DNA of 64,000 bases from Diogma glabrata. Taxonomy: Eukaryota; Arthropoda; Insecta; Diptera; Cylindrotomidae. Made by a program: the position numbers and the translations under genes. Positions 22,983 to 32,399 of the stretch are shown here, piece after piece. The notes under the pieces are model-generated. The model made no database searches, had not been told where the DNA came from, and worked only from the letters and a program-made list of their open reading frames with translations. Each line of letters starts with the position of its first letter. Position 1 is the first letter of the stretch. The stretch spans positions 221,172,263 through 221,236,262 of the forward strand of contig OY856188.1 of assembly GCA_963693315.1 (NCBI GenBank), written 5' to 3'.

Positions 22983-23158
22983 GACTGAATCTAACAAAAT
23001 ATGGTGTGCAATTTATGAAAATTTTTTTGCTATCCACAAAATTGTCGATCGATCTAGTTTCGAACCGATAAGAACTTTTTATTACACTTTAAAAAAGTAT
23101 ATCATTCTCATCAGGGCTAGCCGACTAGATACACTACCAAAAAAATTTTTCGCTATAT
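22983..23158 (-). repeat. Direct repeat 1 of a retrozyme-like unit
   Basis: A 176-bp segment is repeated almost exactly at 23437-23612 (offset 454 bp). Each copy carries a hammerhead-ribozyme motif on the minus strand. The 278 bp between the copies is not repeated here except for a piece found inverted at 23725-23778. Long-terminal-repeat-like direct repeats with one ribozyme each are the organisation of retrozymes and of PLE tandem copies; the link to a particular element is inference. Confidence 0.75.
23052..23130 (-). ncRNA. Hammerhead ribozyme, complete core
   Basis: Minus strand, 5' to 3': stem III strand AUCUAGU (23130-23124), cleavage-site C (23123), an 8-nt stem-I hairpin GGCUAGCC (23122-23115), CUGAUGA (23114-23108), a long imperfect stem II opened by G and closed by C (23107-23062), GAAA (23061-23058), stem III strand ACUAGAU sharing its first A. 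All invariant hammerhead core positions are present and stem III has seven Watson-Crick pairs. Stem II pairs GAAU/GGUUC, GAUA/UAUC and ACUUUUU/AAAAAGU. The very short stem I may limit tertiary contacts and activity. Predicted cleavage follows C at 23123. Confidence 0.7.
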
Positions 23159-23436
23159 AAACCTAAAATAGGTCACTACTCTAGCGAAGTATAAGAAACC
23201 AAAAAACTTTCATAAACATATGTTTATTAGATTCAGGTTTAGTCAATTTGTTTCTCTAGTTGATCACTATTGTTGTTATACTCTAACCAAGTTAGAATTG
23301 GATAACAAATTTGTATCGGTAAGAAGAAGATGACCATCTTCACTTGTGTCTATCGACACATTATCTACAATTAATTCAATGAATTATTTGTGATATTACA
23401 TCACTCCGATGGAAATAATCCCATCATGAATAATAA

Positions 23437-23612
23437 GACTGAATCTAACAAAATATAGTGTGCAATTTATGAACATTTTTTTGCTATCCACAAAATTGTC
23501 GATCGATCTAGTTTCGAACCGATAAGAACTTTTTATTACACTTTAAAAAAGTATATCATTCTGATCAGGGCTAGCCGACTAGATACACTACCAAAAAAAT
23601 GTTTCGCTATAT
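23437..23612 (-). repeat. Direct repeat 2 of the retrozyme-like unit, ribozyme core mutated
   Basis: This copy differs from repeat 1 at a few bases. One lies in the ribozyme core: the minus strand reads CUGAUCA instead of CUGAUGA, replacing the invariant G8 that acts in catalysis. It should therefore be inactive. The GAAA box and both stem III strands are intact. Confidence 0.7.
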
Positions 23613-23621
23613 GAGATTATA

Positions 23622-23780
23622 TTTTTGGTAGTGTATCTAGTCGGCTAGCCCTGATGAGAATGATATACTTTTTTAAAGTGTAATAAAAAGTTCTTATCGG
23701 TTCGAATTCGAATAGAATAGAATTCGATTATTTCCATCGGAGTGATGTAATATCACAAATAATTCATTGAATTAATTGAA
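23622..23780 (+). repeat. Inverted third copy, truncated in the ribozyme
   Basis: About 23624-23706 repeats the ribozyme region in opposite orientation, with CTGATGA intact but GAAA replaced by GAAT where the copy breaks. It then jumps to an inverted match (23727-23778) of the internal segment 23370-23421. The missing ~160 bp and the head-to-head arrangement resemble the partial inverted copies common in PLEs. Confidence 0.65.
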
Positions 23781-24257
23781 ATGTAAGCGTTTGGTGAAAA
23801 TGGCCCATAAATTAAATTCAAATATGTATGGCAACTCCAATTTAGTTTATAGGTAATTTATAGGCAATGAGGTCAGAAACGAAAAAATGATGTGTTGCAC
23901 TGGATAATGATGTGGAAAGGGCCTTTCTATTAAGCTCGCTTTGCAATTAGAACTTCCTGTTTCTTTTCTTCATTAACAGTTTGAATAAGCAATGCATTAT
24001 GCTCGATTTATAGTCGGTAAATTTCTCCTTAACATTAACCTAACGTAAAATAGAAATGTATGAAAATACACTAGAACATTTATAGTCGATTCATTATAAG
24101 TTCATTTCGTTTTATCATAAGAATTTATTTGGTTAAGGATTTTTGACGTTTAGTATAAAACCAAATAAAAACTTGAGAAAACTTAAATTTAATTGAAATG
24201 TCCATAAAAATGAAAATTTATTTAATAAGAAATAGACCGGGAGGCAGCGCTGCATTT

Positions 24258-24513
24258 TTAACTTCCCGATATGGGAACTTATTGTTTTTGGGTCGATTTT
24301 CGAAATCGGAATTTTTATGATATCTTTACGTTTCATGATCTCCTGAAGCTGTTTAGACTATTTTTAGCTGGCAGTCTGTATGTGTGTGTGAGTGTGTGTG
24401 TATGTGTGTATACATCGCTGTATGGAGAATTTTTGCCCAACGCTTTCTCAACAACGGATGGGTCGATTTTAACGAAAATGGTCGCAATCGATGTATCTTG
24501 TCATAACTTAGAG
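24258..24513 (+). repeat. Repeat family B, copy 3, left part
   Basis: Starts at AACTTCCCGATATGGGAA and is cut at ACTTAGAG by a hAT insertion; the remainder resumes at 28036. The same left part is duplicated at 26225-26480. Short frames at 24271 and 26238 are repeat read-through. Confidence 0.75.
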
Positions 24514-27500
24514 CAGTGGTTCTCAAAGCGTGTTCCGCGGAACACTGGTGTTCCACGATGCACTTTCCACTGTTCCGCGAAAAAATCAAATGTACAATCA
24601 ATTCAATTAAAAATTGTTTGAAAATAAAAATCAATTCAATGTAAAATTTACACGTACGTAAAATTTACACGTTTCTCGGCTTTGTATGAATAAAAATATC
24701 TTTCGGGTTAAAATTACTTCTTGAAAACATAAAATATTATTGCAGTTATTAAAATTCTCCTTTTACACATAAATAAATAAAAACTGTATGAAGTTTTTGT
24801 TTCACACAATATGAAGAAATGATTGGATAAGAAACCCGTTTACTTCTTCCGAATTTTCTAGTTTTACTTTAAATGAAAAAGAAGAATTGACGTCGCTTTC
24901 TTCAGATCGTGGATTAAAATTACAGTTCCATGAAAACACTCCTGAAAATTTTTCGATCTCTGTTAAAGATGAATACCCGAGTATAAGCAAAAAATTTTTA
25001 CTAATCCCCATCCCGTTTTCAAACTGTAAAGTGTTTTCATGATTGGATTGAAAACGGGTTGAAAACGTTTTTAAAACTGTGTTGAAAAACTGTCAAAAGG
25101 TCAAAAAGCGTTTAATTGTGTTTCATTAATTGTGTTCAATATTTTATTTTTTTATGCTTGATATTGTATTTTTCTTTTAAATAAAGTTAATGAAATAAAC
25201 ATTTTATAAATCAATGTTTTGTAATTAAAAACAAACATAAACATTTTGCTGCGCATGACACGATCCAGTTTTCCGTTTTCATGTATTTTCGAATATTTGG
25301 ATACCGATACGATCCCAAAAAAAATCGAGATCGTATTTTAGAGTGTGTTTTTTTTCTATATCGGAGAAGATCGGAGAGATATTTTAAACGTCAAAAAAAT
25401 TATCTGTGTTTTTTTGCATTCTCGTATATGTCTGATATATTTGTTCCGTGTTTTTTTTCATTCTCGGATATATCTCAGATCATATATTTTCTCTCTGAAA
25501 ACTTTTACAGATATTACAGATATTTTTTTTTTACCGACTGGAAGTCATCGTTTAAAGTATAAATTTAAAAAATTGTAGGTAAAGTTTCGATTAAAAACAA
25601 ATTTAAATAAATTTTTTAATAAAATTTAAATTTATTTAATAAAATTTTTTTATTTTTTTTTTTGCGGAAAAAACTCAGAGAATGTATTTTATATCTGACA
25701 GTTAGTTATCGGAGGAAAAAATTATACGATATATCTGATACAGATTTTATTTTATCGCTCCGATCTCTTCGATATAGAAAAAAAACACACCCTTAAATCA
25801 ACTCCAATTTAGTTTATAGGTAATTTATAGGCAATGAGGTCAGAAACGAAAAAATGATGTGTTGCACTGGATAATGATGTGGAAAGGGCCTTTCTATTAA
25901 GCTCGCTTTGCAATTAGAACTTCCTGTTTCTTTTCTTCATTAACAGTTTGAATAAGCAATGCATTATGCTCGATTTATAGTCGGTAAATTTCTCCTTAAC
26001 ATTAACCTAACGTAAAATAGAAATGTATGAAAATACACTAGAACATTTATAGTCGATTCATTATAAGTTCATTTCGTTTTATCATAAGAATTTATTTGGT
26101 TAAGGATTTTTGACGTTTAGTATAAAACCAAATAAAAACTTGAGAAAACTTAAATTTAATTGAAATGTCCATAAAAATGAAAATTTATTTAATAAGAAAT
26201 AGACCGGGAGGCAGCGCTGCATTTTTAACTTCCCGATATGGGAACTTATTGTTTTTGGGTCGATTTTCGAAATCGGAATTTTTATGATATCTTTACGTTT
26301 CATGATCTCCTGAAGCTGTTTAGACTATTTTTAGCTGGCAGTCTGTATGTGTGTGTGAGTGTGTGTGTATGTGTGTATACATCGCTGTATGGAGAATTTT
26401 TGCCCAACGCTTTCTCAACAACGGATGGGTCGATTTTAACGAAAATGGTCGCAATCGATGTATCTTGTCATAACTTAGAGCAGTGGTTCTCAAAGCGTGT
26501 TCCGCGGAACACTGGTGTTCCGCGATGCACTTTCCACTGTTCCGCGAAAAAATCAAATGTACAATCAATTCAATTAAAAATTGTTTGAAAATAAAAATCA
26601 ATTCAATGTAAAATTTACACGTACGTAAAATTTACACGTTTCTCGGCTTTGTATGAATAAAAATATCTTTCGGGTTAAAATTACTTCTTGAAAACATAAA
26701 ATATTATTGCAGTTATTAAAATTCTCCTTTTACACATAAATAAATAAAAACTGTATGAAGTTTTTGTTTCACACAATATGAAGAAATGATTGGATAAGAA
26801 ACCCGTTTACTTCTTCCGAATTTTCTAGTTTTACTTTAAATGAAAAAGAAGAATTGACGTCGCTTTCTTCAGATCGTGGATTAAAATTACAGTTCCATGA
26901 AAACACTCCTGAAAATTTTTCGATCTCTGTTAAAGATGAATACCCGAGTATAAGCAAAAAATTTTTACTAATCCCCATCCCGTTTTCAAACTGTAAAGTG
27001 TTTTCATGATTGGATTGAAAACGGGTTGAAAACGTTTTTAAAACTGTGTTGAAAAACTGTCAAAAGGTCAAAAAGCGTTTAATTGTGTTTCATTAATTGT
27101 GTTCAATATTTTATTTTTTTATGCTTGATATTGTATTTTTCTTTTAAATAAAGTTAATGAAATAAACATTTTATAAATCAATGTTTTGTAATTAAAAACA
27201 AACATAAACATTTTGCTGCGCATGACACGATCCAGTTTTCCGTTTTCATGTATTTTCGAATATTTGGATACCGATACGATCCCAAAAAAAATCGAGATCG
27301 TATTTTAGAGTGTGTTTTTTTTCTATATCGGAGAAGATCGGAGAGATATTTTAAACGTCAAAAAAATTATCTGTGTTTTTTTGCATTCTCGTATATGTCT
27401 GATATATTTGTTCCGTGTTTTTTTTCATTCTCGGATATATCTCAGATCATATATTTTCTCTCTGAAAACTTTTACAGATATTACAGATATTTTTTTTTTA

Positions 27501-28035
27501 CCGACTGGAAGTCATCGTTTAAAGTATAAATTTAAAAAATTGTAGGTAAAGTTTCGATTAAAAACAAATTTAAATAAATTTTTTAATAAAATTTAAATTT
27601 ATTTAATAAAATTTTTTTATTTTTTTTTTTGCGGAAAAAACTCAGAGAATGTATTTTATATCTGACAGTTAGTTATCGGAGGAAAAAATTATACGATATA
27701 TCTGATACAGATTTTATTTTATCGCTCCGATCTCTTCGATATAGAAAAAAAACACACCCTTAAAATAAATAGTATTCTAAACTGCAATTGTTGATGTTTT
27801 CATGGTGAATTCAATTCGAATTTGGTTTTCAAATCGTTTTGAACTAAGCATGAAAACGTAGTAAATAATGGAGTGTTTTGGCAACCATTATTCTGTTTTT
27901 TATTGCACTTTTGGTTTCAAAAATGTTAGTCACCCTCGCCCCCTGTTGTAAAGTGTATGCTGTATTGTAGATGTTCCGCCTAAAAATGTATCAGAGTTTA
28001 GTGTTCCCCGACTTCAAAAAGTTTGAGAACCAAGG
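24514..28035. mobile_element. Non-autonomous hAT element with 8-bp target duplication, internally duplicated
   Basis: Left end CAGTGGTTCTCAAA follows ACTTAGAG (24506-24513); the right end, read inverted, is CCTTGGTTCTCAAA and is followed by ACTTAGAG (28036-28043). Eight-base target duplications and CAG-like GGTTCTCAAA ends are hAT hallmarks. Because of the tandem duplication a second left end begins at 26481; before it, the element would have been 1,555 bp (26481-28035). No transposase frame remains. Confidence 0.85.
25340..25793. mobile_element. MITE nested in the hAT element (duplicated at 27307-27760)
   Basis: Left end AGAGTGTGTTTTTTTTCTA and right end, read inverted, AGGGTGTGTTTTTTTTCTA, both continuing into ATATCG and a GATCGG-type block, bound an AT-rich 454-bp segment. 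Overlapping plus-strand frames (for example 25281-25562) are unlikely to be genes since they cross the element border. The identical second copy results from the tandem duplication. Confidence 0.7.
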
Positions 28036-28043
28036 ACTTAGAG

Positions 28044-28370
28044 CCCAGTCCTTTTCTAGCGAAATTAAATCATTTATTTTTTAGTGGTTTCCAAAAAACT
28101 GAAAATCATCTATTGCAAATATCAGATTAAATAATGCTATCAAGGTCATGAAGCTTTCATATTGTTTGTCATCATGTCAGACATTTATAATGAGATTTGT
28201 ATAAACAATTGCTATCTTAGTTTTTGAGATTTTTAACAAAATGTGAAAAAACTACGTGTTAACGCATGATATCTGGATGAAACTTTGGTATGTAAATGAG
28301 CTGCAAACGCATCCGGATTTACTTGAATATCCAAAACCTGAGTTTTTTTCTAAATATGACAAAACTCGCG
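28044..28370 (+). repeat. Repeat family B, copy 3, right part
   Basis: Continues copy 3 after the hAT insertion: CCCAGTCCTTTTCTAGCGAAA, TTTGTCATCATGTCAGAC and CTGCAAACGCATC-type blocks align with 3245-3560 (the first block is shared minus one base). Confidence 0.7.
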
Positions 28371-28374
28371 AAAA

Positions 28375-29240
28375 GTAATAGATTCATAAAGATACAAGAA
28401 GAAACATTTTTTAATGTTACAGGACTTTACCCAAATGCAGTACTTTACTCAAACAAACCAGTATAAAAAACTATAGAAAAAATTGAATTTCAATTATTAC
28501 CCACACAGTTGAAAAATGTCAGATTTTGTATCTTTATCTATTTTCTTCAATAACTTTAAATTCTCTGTTATCTAAGCTTGACAAAACTTGGTTTATATAG
28601 TTTATAGTAATTTCAAACATCACCGACAACTGGAGCAAACATTTTAAAGTTGTATTTTATAGTTATAATTTTGGATAGTGTTATATAGTAACGAAGCCCT
28701 TTTTCAAAACTTAAGTATCGTTCAATCCAAAAGATTTAGTTTAACTGAAATCAGTTGGAATAAATATGTTTCCCAAAAAAACATAAAAATCACTAAAAAT
28801 TAATTTCAAATAAAGAAATTCAACAATATTTTCTGTGACATTCTGTTCACATTACTTTGATTTGTCTTTATATCATTTATGTGAAGGGAAAAAAATTTTC
28901 AATAAAAAGTTGTTAAAAATTTTCTTTTTTTTTGCAAATTTTACTTAAACAAAATACTTTATAATTTTCGCTTCATCACAAAGCATTTTTGTGATTTTTA
29001 TTTCTTGCGAAAATGTATCATTTAGTTTCTTATGATTTCGTGACTTGAAATTCAAATAAAATAGAAATATTTGTGTTTTATAATTATTTTTTTTAAAGCC
29101 AAATTATCAATATTCATTTTCGCTGTTTTTCATCTTTGGAAAACTTAGTTATTTCGTTCTTATTTAAAATTTTTTATTTAAGAAAAAATTTCAAATTTTC
29201 ATTTCAATTTTTATTTTATTTTGTCGGTAAATGTAATGTA
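28375..29240. other. AT-rich sequence upstream of the Crypton
   Basis: No coding, RNA or shared repeat signal was recognised. Confidence 0.4.
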
Positions 29241-29241
29241 T

Positions 29242-29372
29242 TGTGTAACGTGTAGGAAAAACGATATATTCCCGGACGAGTATGGAAGTTGCTGGGACGA
29301 GGCGTCAGCCGAGTTCCAGCAATCATAAGAGTCCGGGAATTATAGTTTTTCCACGAGTTACACATACTATTT
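29242..29372. repeat. Crypton-upstream hairpin H5
   Basis: GTGTAAC at the left pairs with GTTACAC at the right; inward, GGAAAAAC/GTTTTTCC, ATTCCCGGAC/GTCCGGGAAT and TTGCTGG/CCAGCAA follow in order, giving a nearly continuous ~120-nt stem with small bulges. The apex CGAGGCGTCAGCCGAG matches that of H4, although the outer stem sequences of the two hairpins are unrelated. It is followed by CATACTATTT, as in H4. It lies about 210 bp upstream of the Crypton start codon. Confidence 0.8.
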
Positions 29373-29583
29373 ATTCTCCAATCGGCAGTATATCGTAGAT
29401 TATCAATTTTATTCATTATATTCTTTAAAATACGCAACATTTGTCAATTTATATTTTCAATAGATTTTACTATCAAAGTTACCTTAGAATTAAAACAATC
29501 GCGTGCGTTTTCAATTTATTTAAATGTCTGTCAAAGCAAACGATACGCGTTGCTAATTTGTAGTACACTTGAATTTAAAAATA

Positions 29584-30713
29584 ATGGACAACGATTCTGA
29601 TAATTCAATCCCAGGTACTCCGCCTGGCATCTTGGAGACGGCAAGATTGACTACAATAAATTTGTTGCCGCAGAAGTCGAGAGAGAAGTACGAAAATGCA
29701 TACAAGCGTTTTATGGATTATCGCAGAAATAACGAGACCAATTCATTTTCCGAAAATGTTTTAATTGCATATTTTGCGGATTTATGTCAAAAGATGAAAC
29801 CGTCAACCTTATGGTCCAGCTATTCGATGCTGAGGTCGACGCTTAGCATTAACAATAATGTTGGTATATCCAAATATCAAAAACTACGCGCATTACTGAA
29901 ACGTCAGTCAGATGGATATAAGCCTAAAAAATCCAAAATATTAACGAAACAACAAATAGAAACATATATGGAACATGCTCCAGATGAGACATATTTAATG
30001 GCAAAAGTATGTTAATATGTACGCGCTCATTATTTATTTACAAAAAATTTGTTTTCTAGGTTGCCTTAATTTTTGGAATTTCTGGCGCATATCGTCAAGA
30101 TGAACTATGCCGAATGAATTTGAATGACATTCAAGAAGTTGGAAATAATATGTTGATTACCATTCCTGTCAGCAAGACAAACAAACCAAGATCATTTATT
30201 GTAAATGCAGTGTATATCGAAATATATCGTAGATACAAAGCATTACGTCCCACTGATTTCGATAACCCTCGATTCTTTTTCAAATTAAAAAACGGTAGAG
30301 GTAACAGACAAGTAGTGGGCATACATCAATTTGGTAAATTGCCCCAAACTGTAGCTACTTATTTGAAGTTGTCAAATGCGAAAGAATACACAGGGCACTG
30401 TTTTCGCAGATCATCTGCTACAATATTGGTAGATACAGGTGCAGATTTAACTTGCCTTAAGAGACATGGTGGTTGGAAATCGTCAACTGTTGCCGAAGGG
30501 TACATTGATGATTCTCTAAATAACAAAATTGAAGTTGCAAACAGAATTTTCAATAGTACCGAACAAAATCCAGGTGTGGACCCTAACATGATCGAAATAA
30601 ACGATAGTAGTGAATCAGTGGCTATAACTAACCTTAATTGTAATCCAAGTGTGCCAATTTTCAACACCTGTACAAATTGTACAATTAATGTAAATATAAC
30701 CAATAATAAATAG
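29584..30713 (+). CDS. Crypton-type tyrosine recombinase, one intron, catalytically complete
   Basis: Two exons, 29584-30006 and 30060-30713, join across a 53-nt intron (GTATGT donor at 30007, TTTTCTAG acceptor ending 30059) to give about 358 residues. Without splicing the frame stops at once after the donor. Catalytic residues of tyrosine recombinases are visible, numbered from the upstream in-frame ATG at 29569 (subtract 5 for 29584): R158 in GAYRQDEL, a lysine near 185-188 (SKTNKPRSF), H259 and R262 in GHCFRRSSAT, H282/W285 in RHGGWKS and Y294 in AEGYIDDS. The N-terminal ~140 residues match the broken copy at 18.4 kb, which supports the start at 29584. Cryptons encode only this enzyme, which cuts and rejoins DNA through a 3'-phosphotyrosine intermediate. 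The resemblance is to Cryptons of insects; a DIRS-type recombinase or a domesticated gene are less likely alternatives since no RT is nearby. Confidence 0.85.
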
Positions 30714-30795
30714 TTCTTAAATATGTACTTTTACAGTTATAATAATAAAAACTAAATAAATTAATATTATATCATGTATTTCTTAAAAACAGATG

Positions 30796-30861
30796 AAAAA
30801 CCGTACTGGAAAGCATTCTCTGCCTAGGCAGAGAATATTTTCTAGTACTGTTTTTAGTAAG
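30796..30861. repeat. Palindrome downstream of the Crypton
   Basis: A perfect 22-bp palindrome occupies 30815-30836 (half-site ATTCTCTGCCT, centre CCTAGG). Outside it AAAAACCGTACT pairs with AGTACTGTTTTT with one mismatch, so the whole 66 nt can form a hairpin. It begins 82 bp after the Crypton stop codon. It could be a transcription terminator structure or the element's 3' recombination site. Confidence 0.65.
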
Positions 30862-32235
30862 TTGCCTAGCAACGCTGTAGTGTCGGGGAATACTTCATTT
30901 TGCTGACAGATAACAAACTAGAAAACTGACGTATTTTATCCGATTTGAGAAAAAGTTCTTTACAATAAATGTTACAATTTCATGAGTTTAATTTTTTGAA
31001 TAAAAATTATAGATTTTACCAAAAGCATTTTTTTAGCATTCTTTGACTCAACAACAATCTTTCTGTGATAATAGGTTAAAATAAATAATCCAATTTCTGG
31101 TGAACATTATATAGTTCAAAATAAAAAATCTACATTGAAAATAAAAATCGATAAAATAGTATGCCAACTAAACGGTATTATACAAACGATTTACTTGTTT
31201 CAAAACTTACAACGATTCCACTAATCAACTTTCAATAAACAAGAACAGCTAAAACGAAATACCTACAACTCACACTGCGAGGTAATTTAAAATGAAAATT
31301 CTCACTCTAAACCTTCACCTTCAATATCTCGCAATTAATTGATATGCAATTTGTATAAATACGTTTAAATTCGTATCTTTGTTATTGATCTTATTACAAA
31401 TTTTACGATTAAAAATGTTCTTTTTATTTAGTTATATCGGTGATTAAATTTATGATGAATAAATTTTTAAACATGAAAACTCTATTACGAAATTCATTTT
31501 TTATAAATATAAATTGCAAGAGACCAAATTTACAAGTTAAACGAATAAAACCAGTAACAGTATCTAGATAATTTTCATGTCATAAACATTTAGAACGACC
31601 ATTTTGTTGTTGCTTATGTTAGATTAGGCTTTACAGTAAGAGTTATACATTTAAAAAAATTACAATATTTCGTCGCCTTAATAATGAAACAACGTATGCT
31701 ATTTATACGTTGTTTTTATATTATAGGTGCGCTGCATTCCCCATAAGGGTATCTTTGAATTGGCGTTTTTACATTTTCGAATTATTTTATGACTGGGGGT
31801 AAGAATTAATAAATTATAAATTAACGTCCATGCAAATGCATGCGCACATCAAACTTTAAACTCAAATATCTCGAAACTATACTTTTGCGTATACGTCATT
31901 TCATTATTAAAGCGACGATTTATATTCCAGATCCCACGATTTTTTATTGAATACTAATCAGGAATCGATGTGAATGATATGATTGTTTTCTAATTTTTTT
32001 TGGTCATTGTTTTTATAAACTAATTTTAGACTAGATTTCATAAAAAGAGAATCAATTATGTAAGTCTTAAGGATATGAACATACGCAGTAGTGTTTTTGG
32101 TTTAGATTTTTCTCCATTTTTTAAATCCATTTTTAGATTCTCGTTTACATTTATGATCGCGTAATTTCGGCGAGTCAAATGACTTGTGAAAATAGCGAGT
32201 TAAATGACTTGTATGACCCCTTGTCAAATGACCCT
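30862..32235. other. AT-rich stretch without recognised features
   Basis: No supported gene, RNA or shared repeat was recognised. Confidence 0.4.
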
Positions 32236-32393
32236 GCAGTCTGCACACTATGATTTTTAAAACTATTCGTTTTAAAAAGTTCGTTGGTATAAATAAAAAA
32301 AATAGAAGACAAAACTGAGCCTTGAAGTACCCCAACGATAGACAACTTAGACTCAGAAGCAAAGCAAATATGGCACAATGCAATATGTCTCAC
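32235..32393 (-). pseudogene. Non-LTR reverse transcriptase fragment
   Basis: Minus-strand translation contains SKLSIVGVLQGSVLSSIFF followed by IYTNELFKTN. This corresponds to the VPQGSVLGPLLFLIYINDL region (RT domain motif 4) of Jockey/CR1-group enzymes, with substitutions such as P to L. Only about 50 residues are recognisable; neither flank continues the RT. Confidence 0.6.
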
Positions 32394-32399
32394 GCAATT

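Larger units (their letters stand above)
23832..27765. repeat. Tandem duplication, two 1,967-bp units
   Basis: Unit 1 (23832-25798) and unit 2 (25799-27765) read as nearly identical; the only difference I noticed is A at 24555 against G at 26522. Each unit contains flanking sequence, the left part of a family-B repeat, the left portion of a hAT element and an entire MITE. The duplication therefore postdates both insertions. The end of each unit coincides with the MITE's right end. A haplotype or assembly duplication is an alternative. Confidence 0.85.

Noticed and set aside
23505..23584. Second hammerhead copy as an active ribozyme
   Set aside because: The minus-strand core reads CUGAUCA; loss of the invariant G8 should abolish cleavage.
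24271..24634. Overlapping 93-116-codon frames duplicated at 26238-26601
   Set aside because: They cross from repeat B into the hAT end, so they are chance frames copied by the tandem duplication.
25281..25562. Arg/Phe/Tyr-rich 93-codon frame, duplicated at 27248
   Set aside because: It crosses the MITE border and is rich in low-complexity residues; not a gene.
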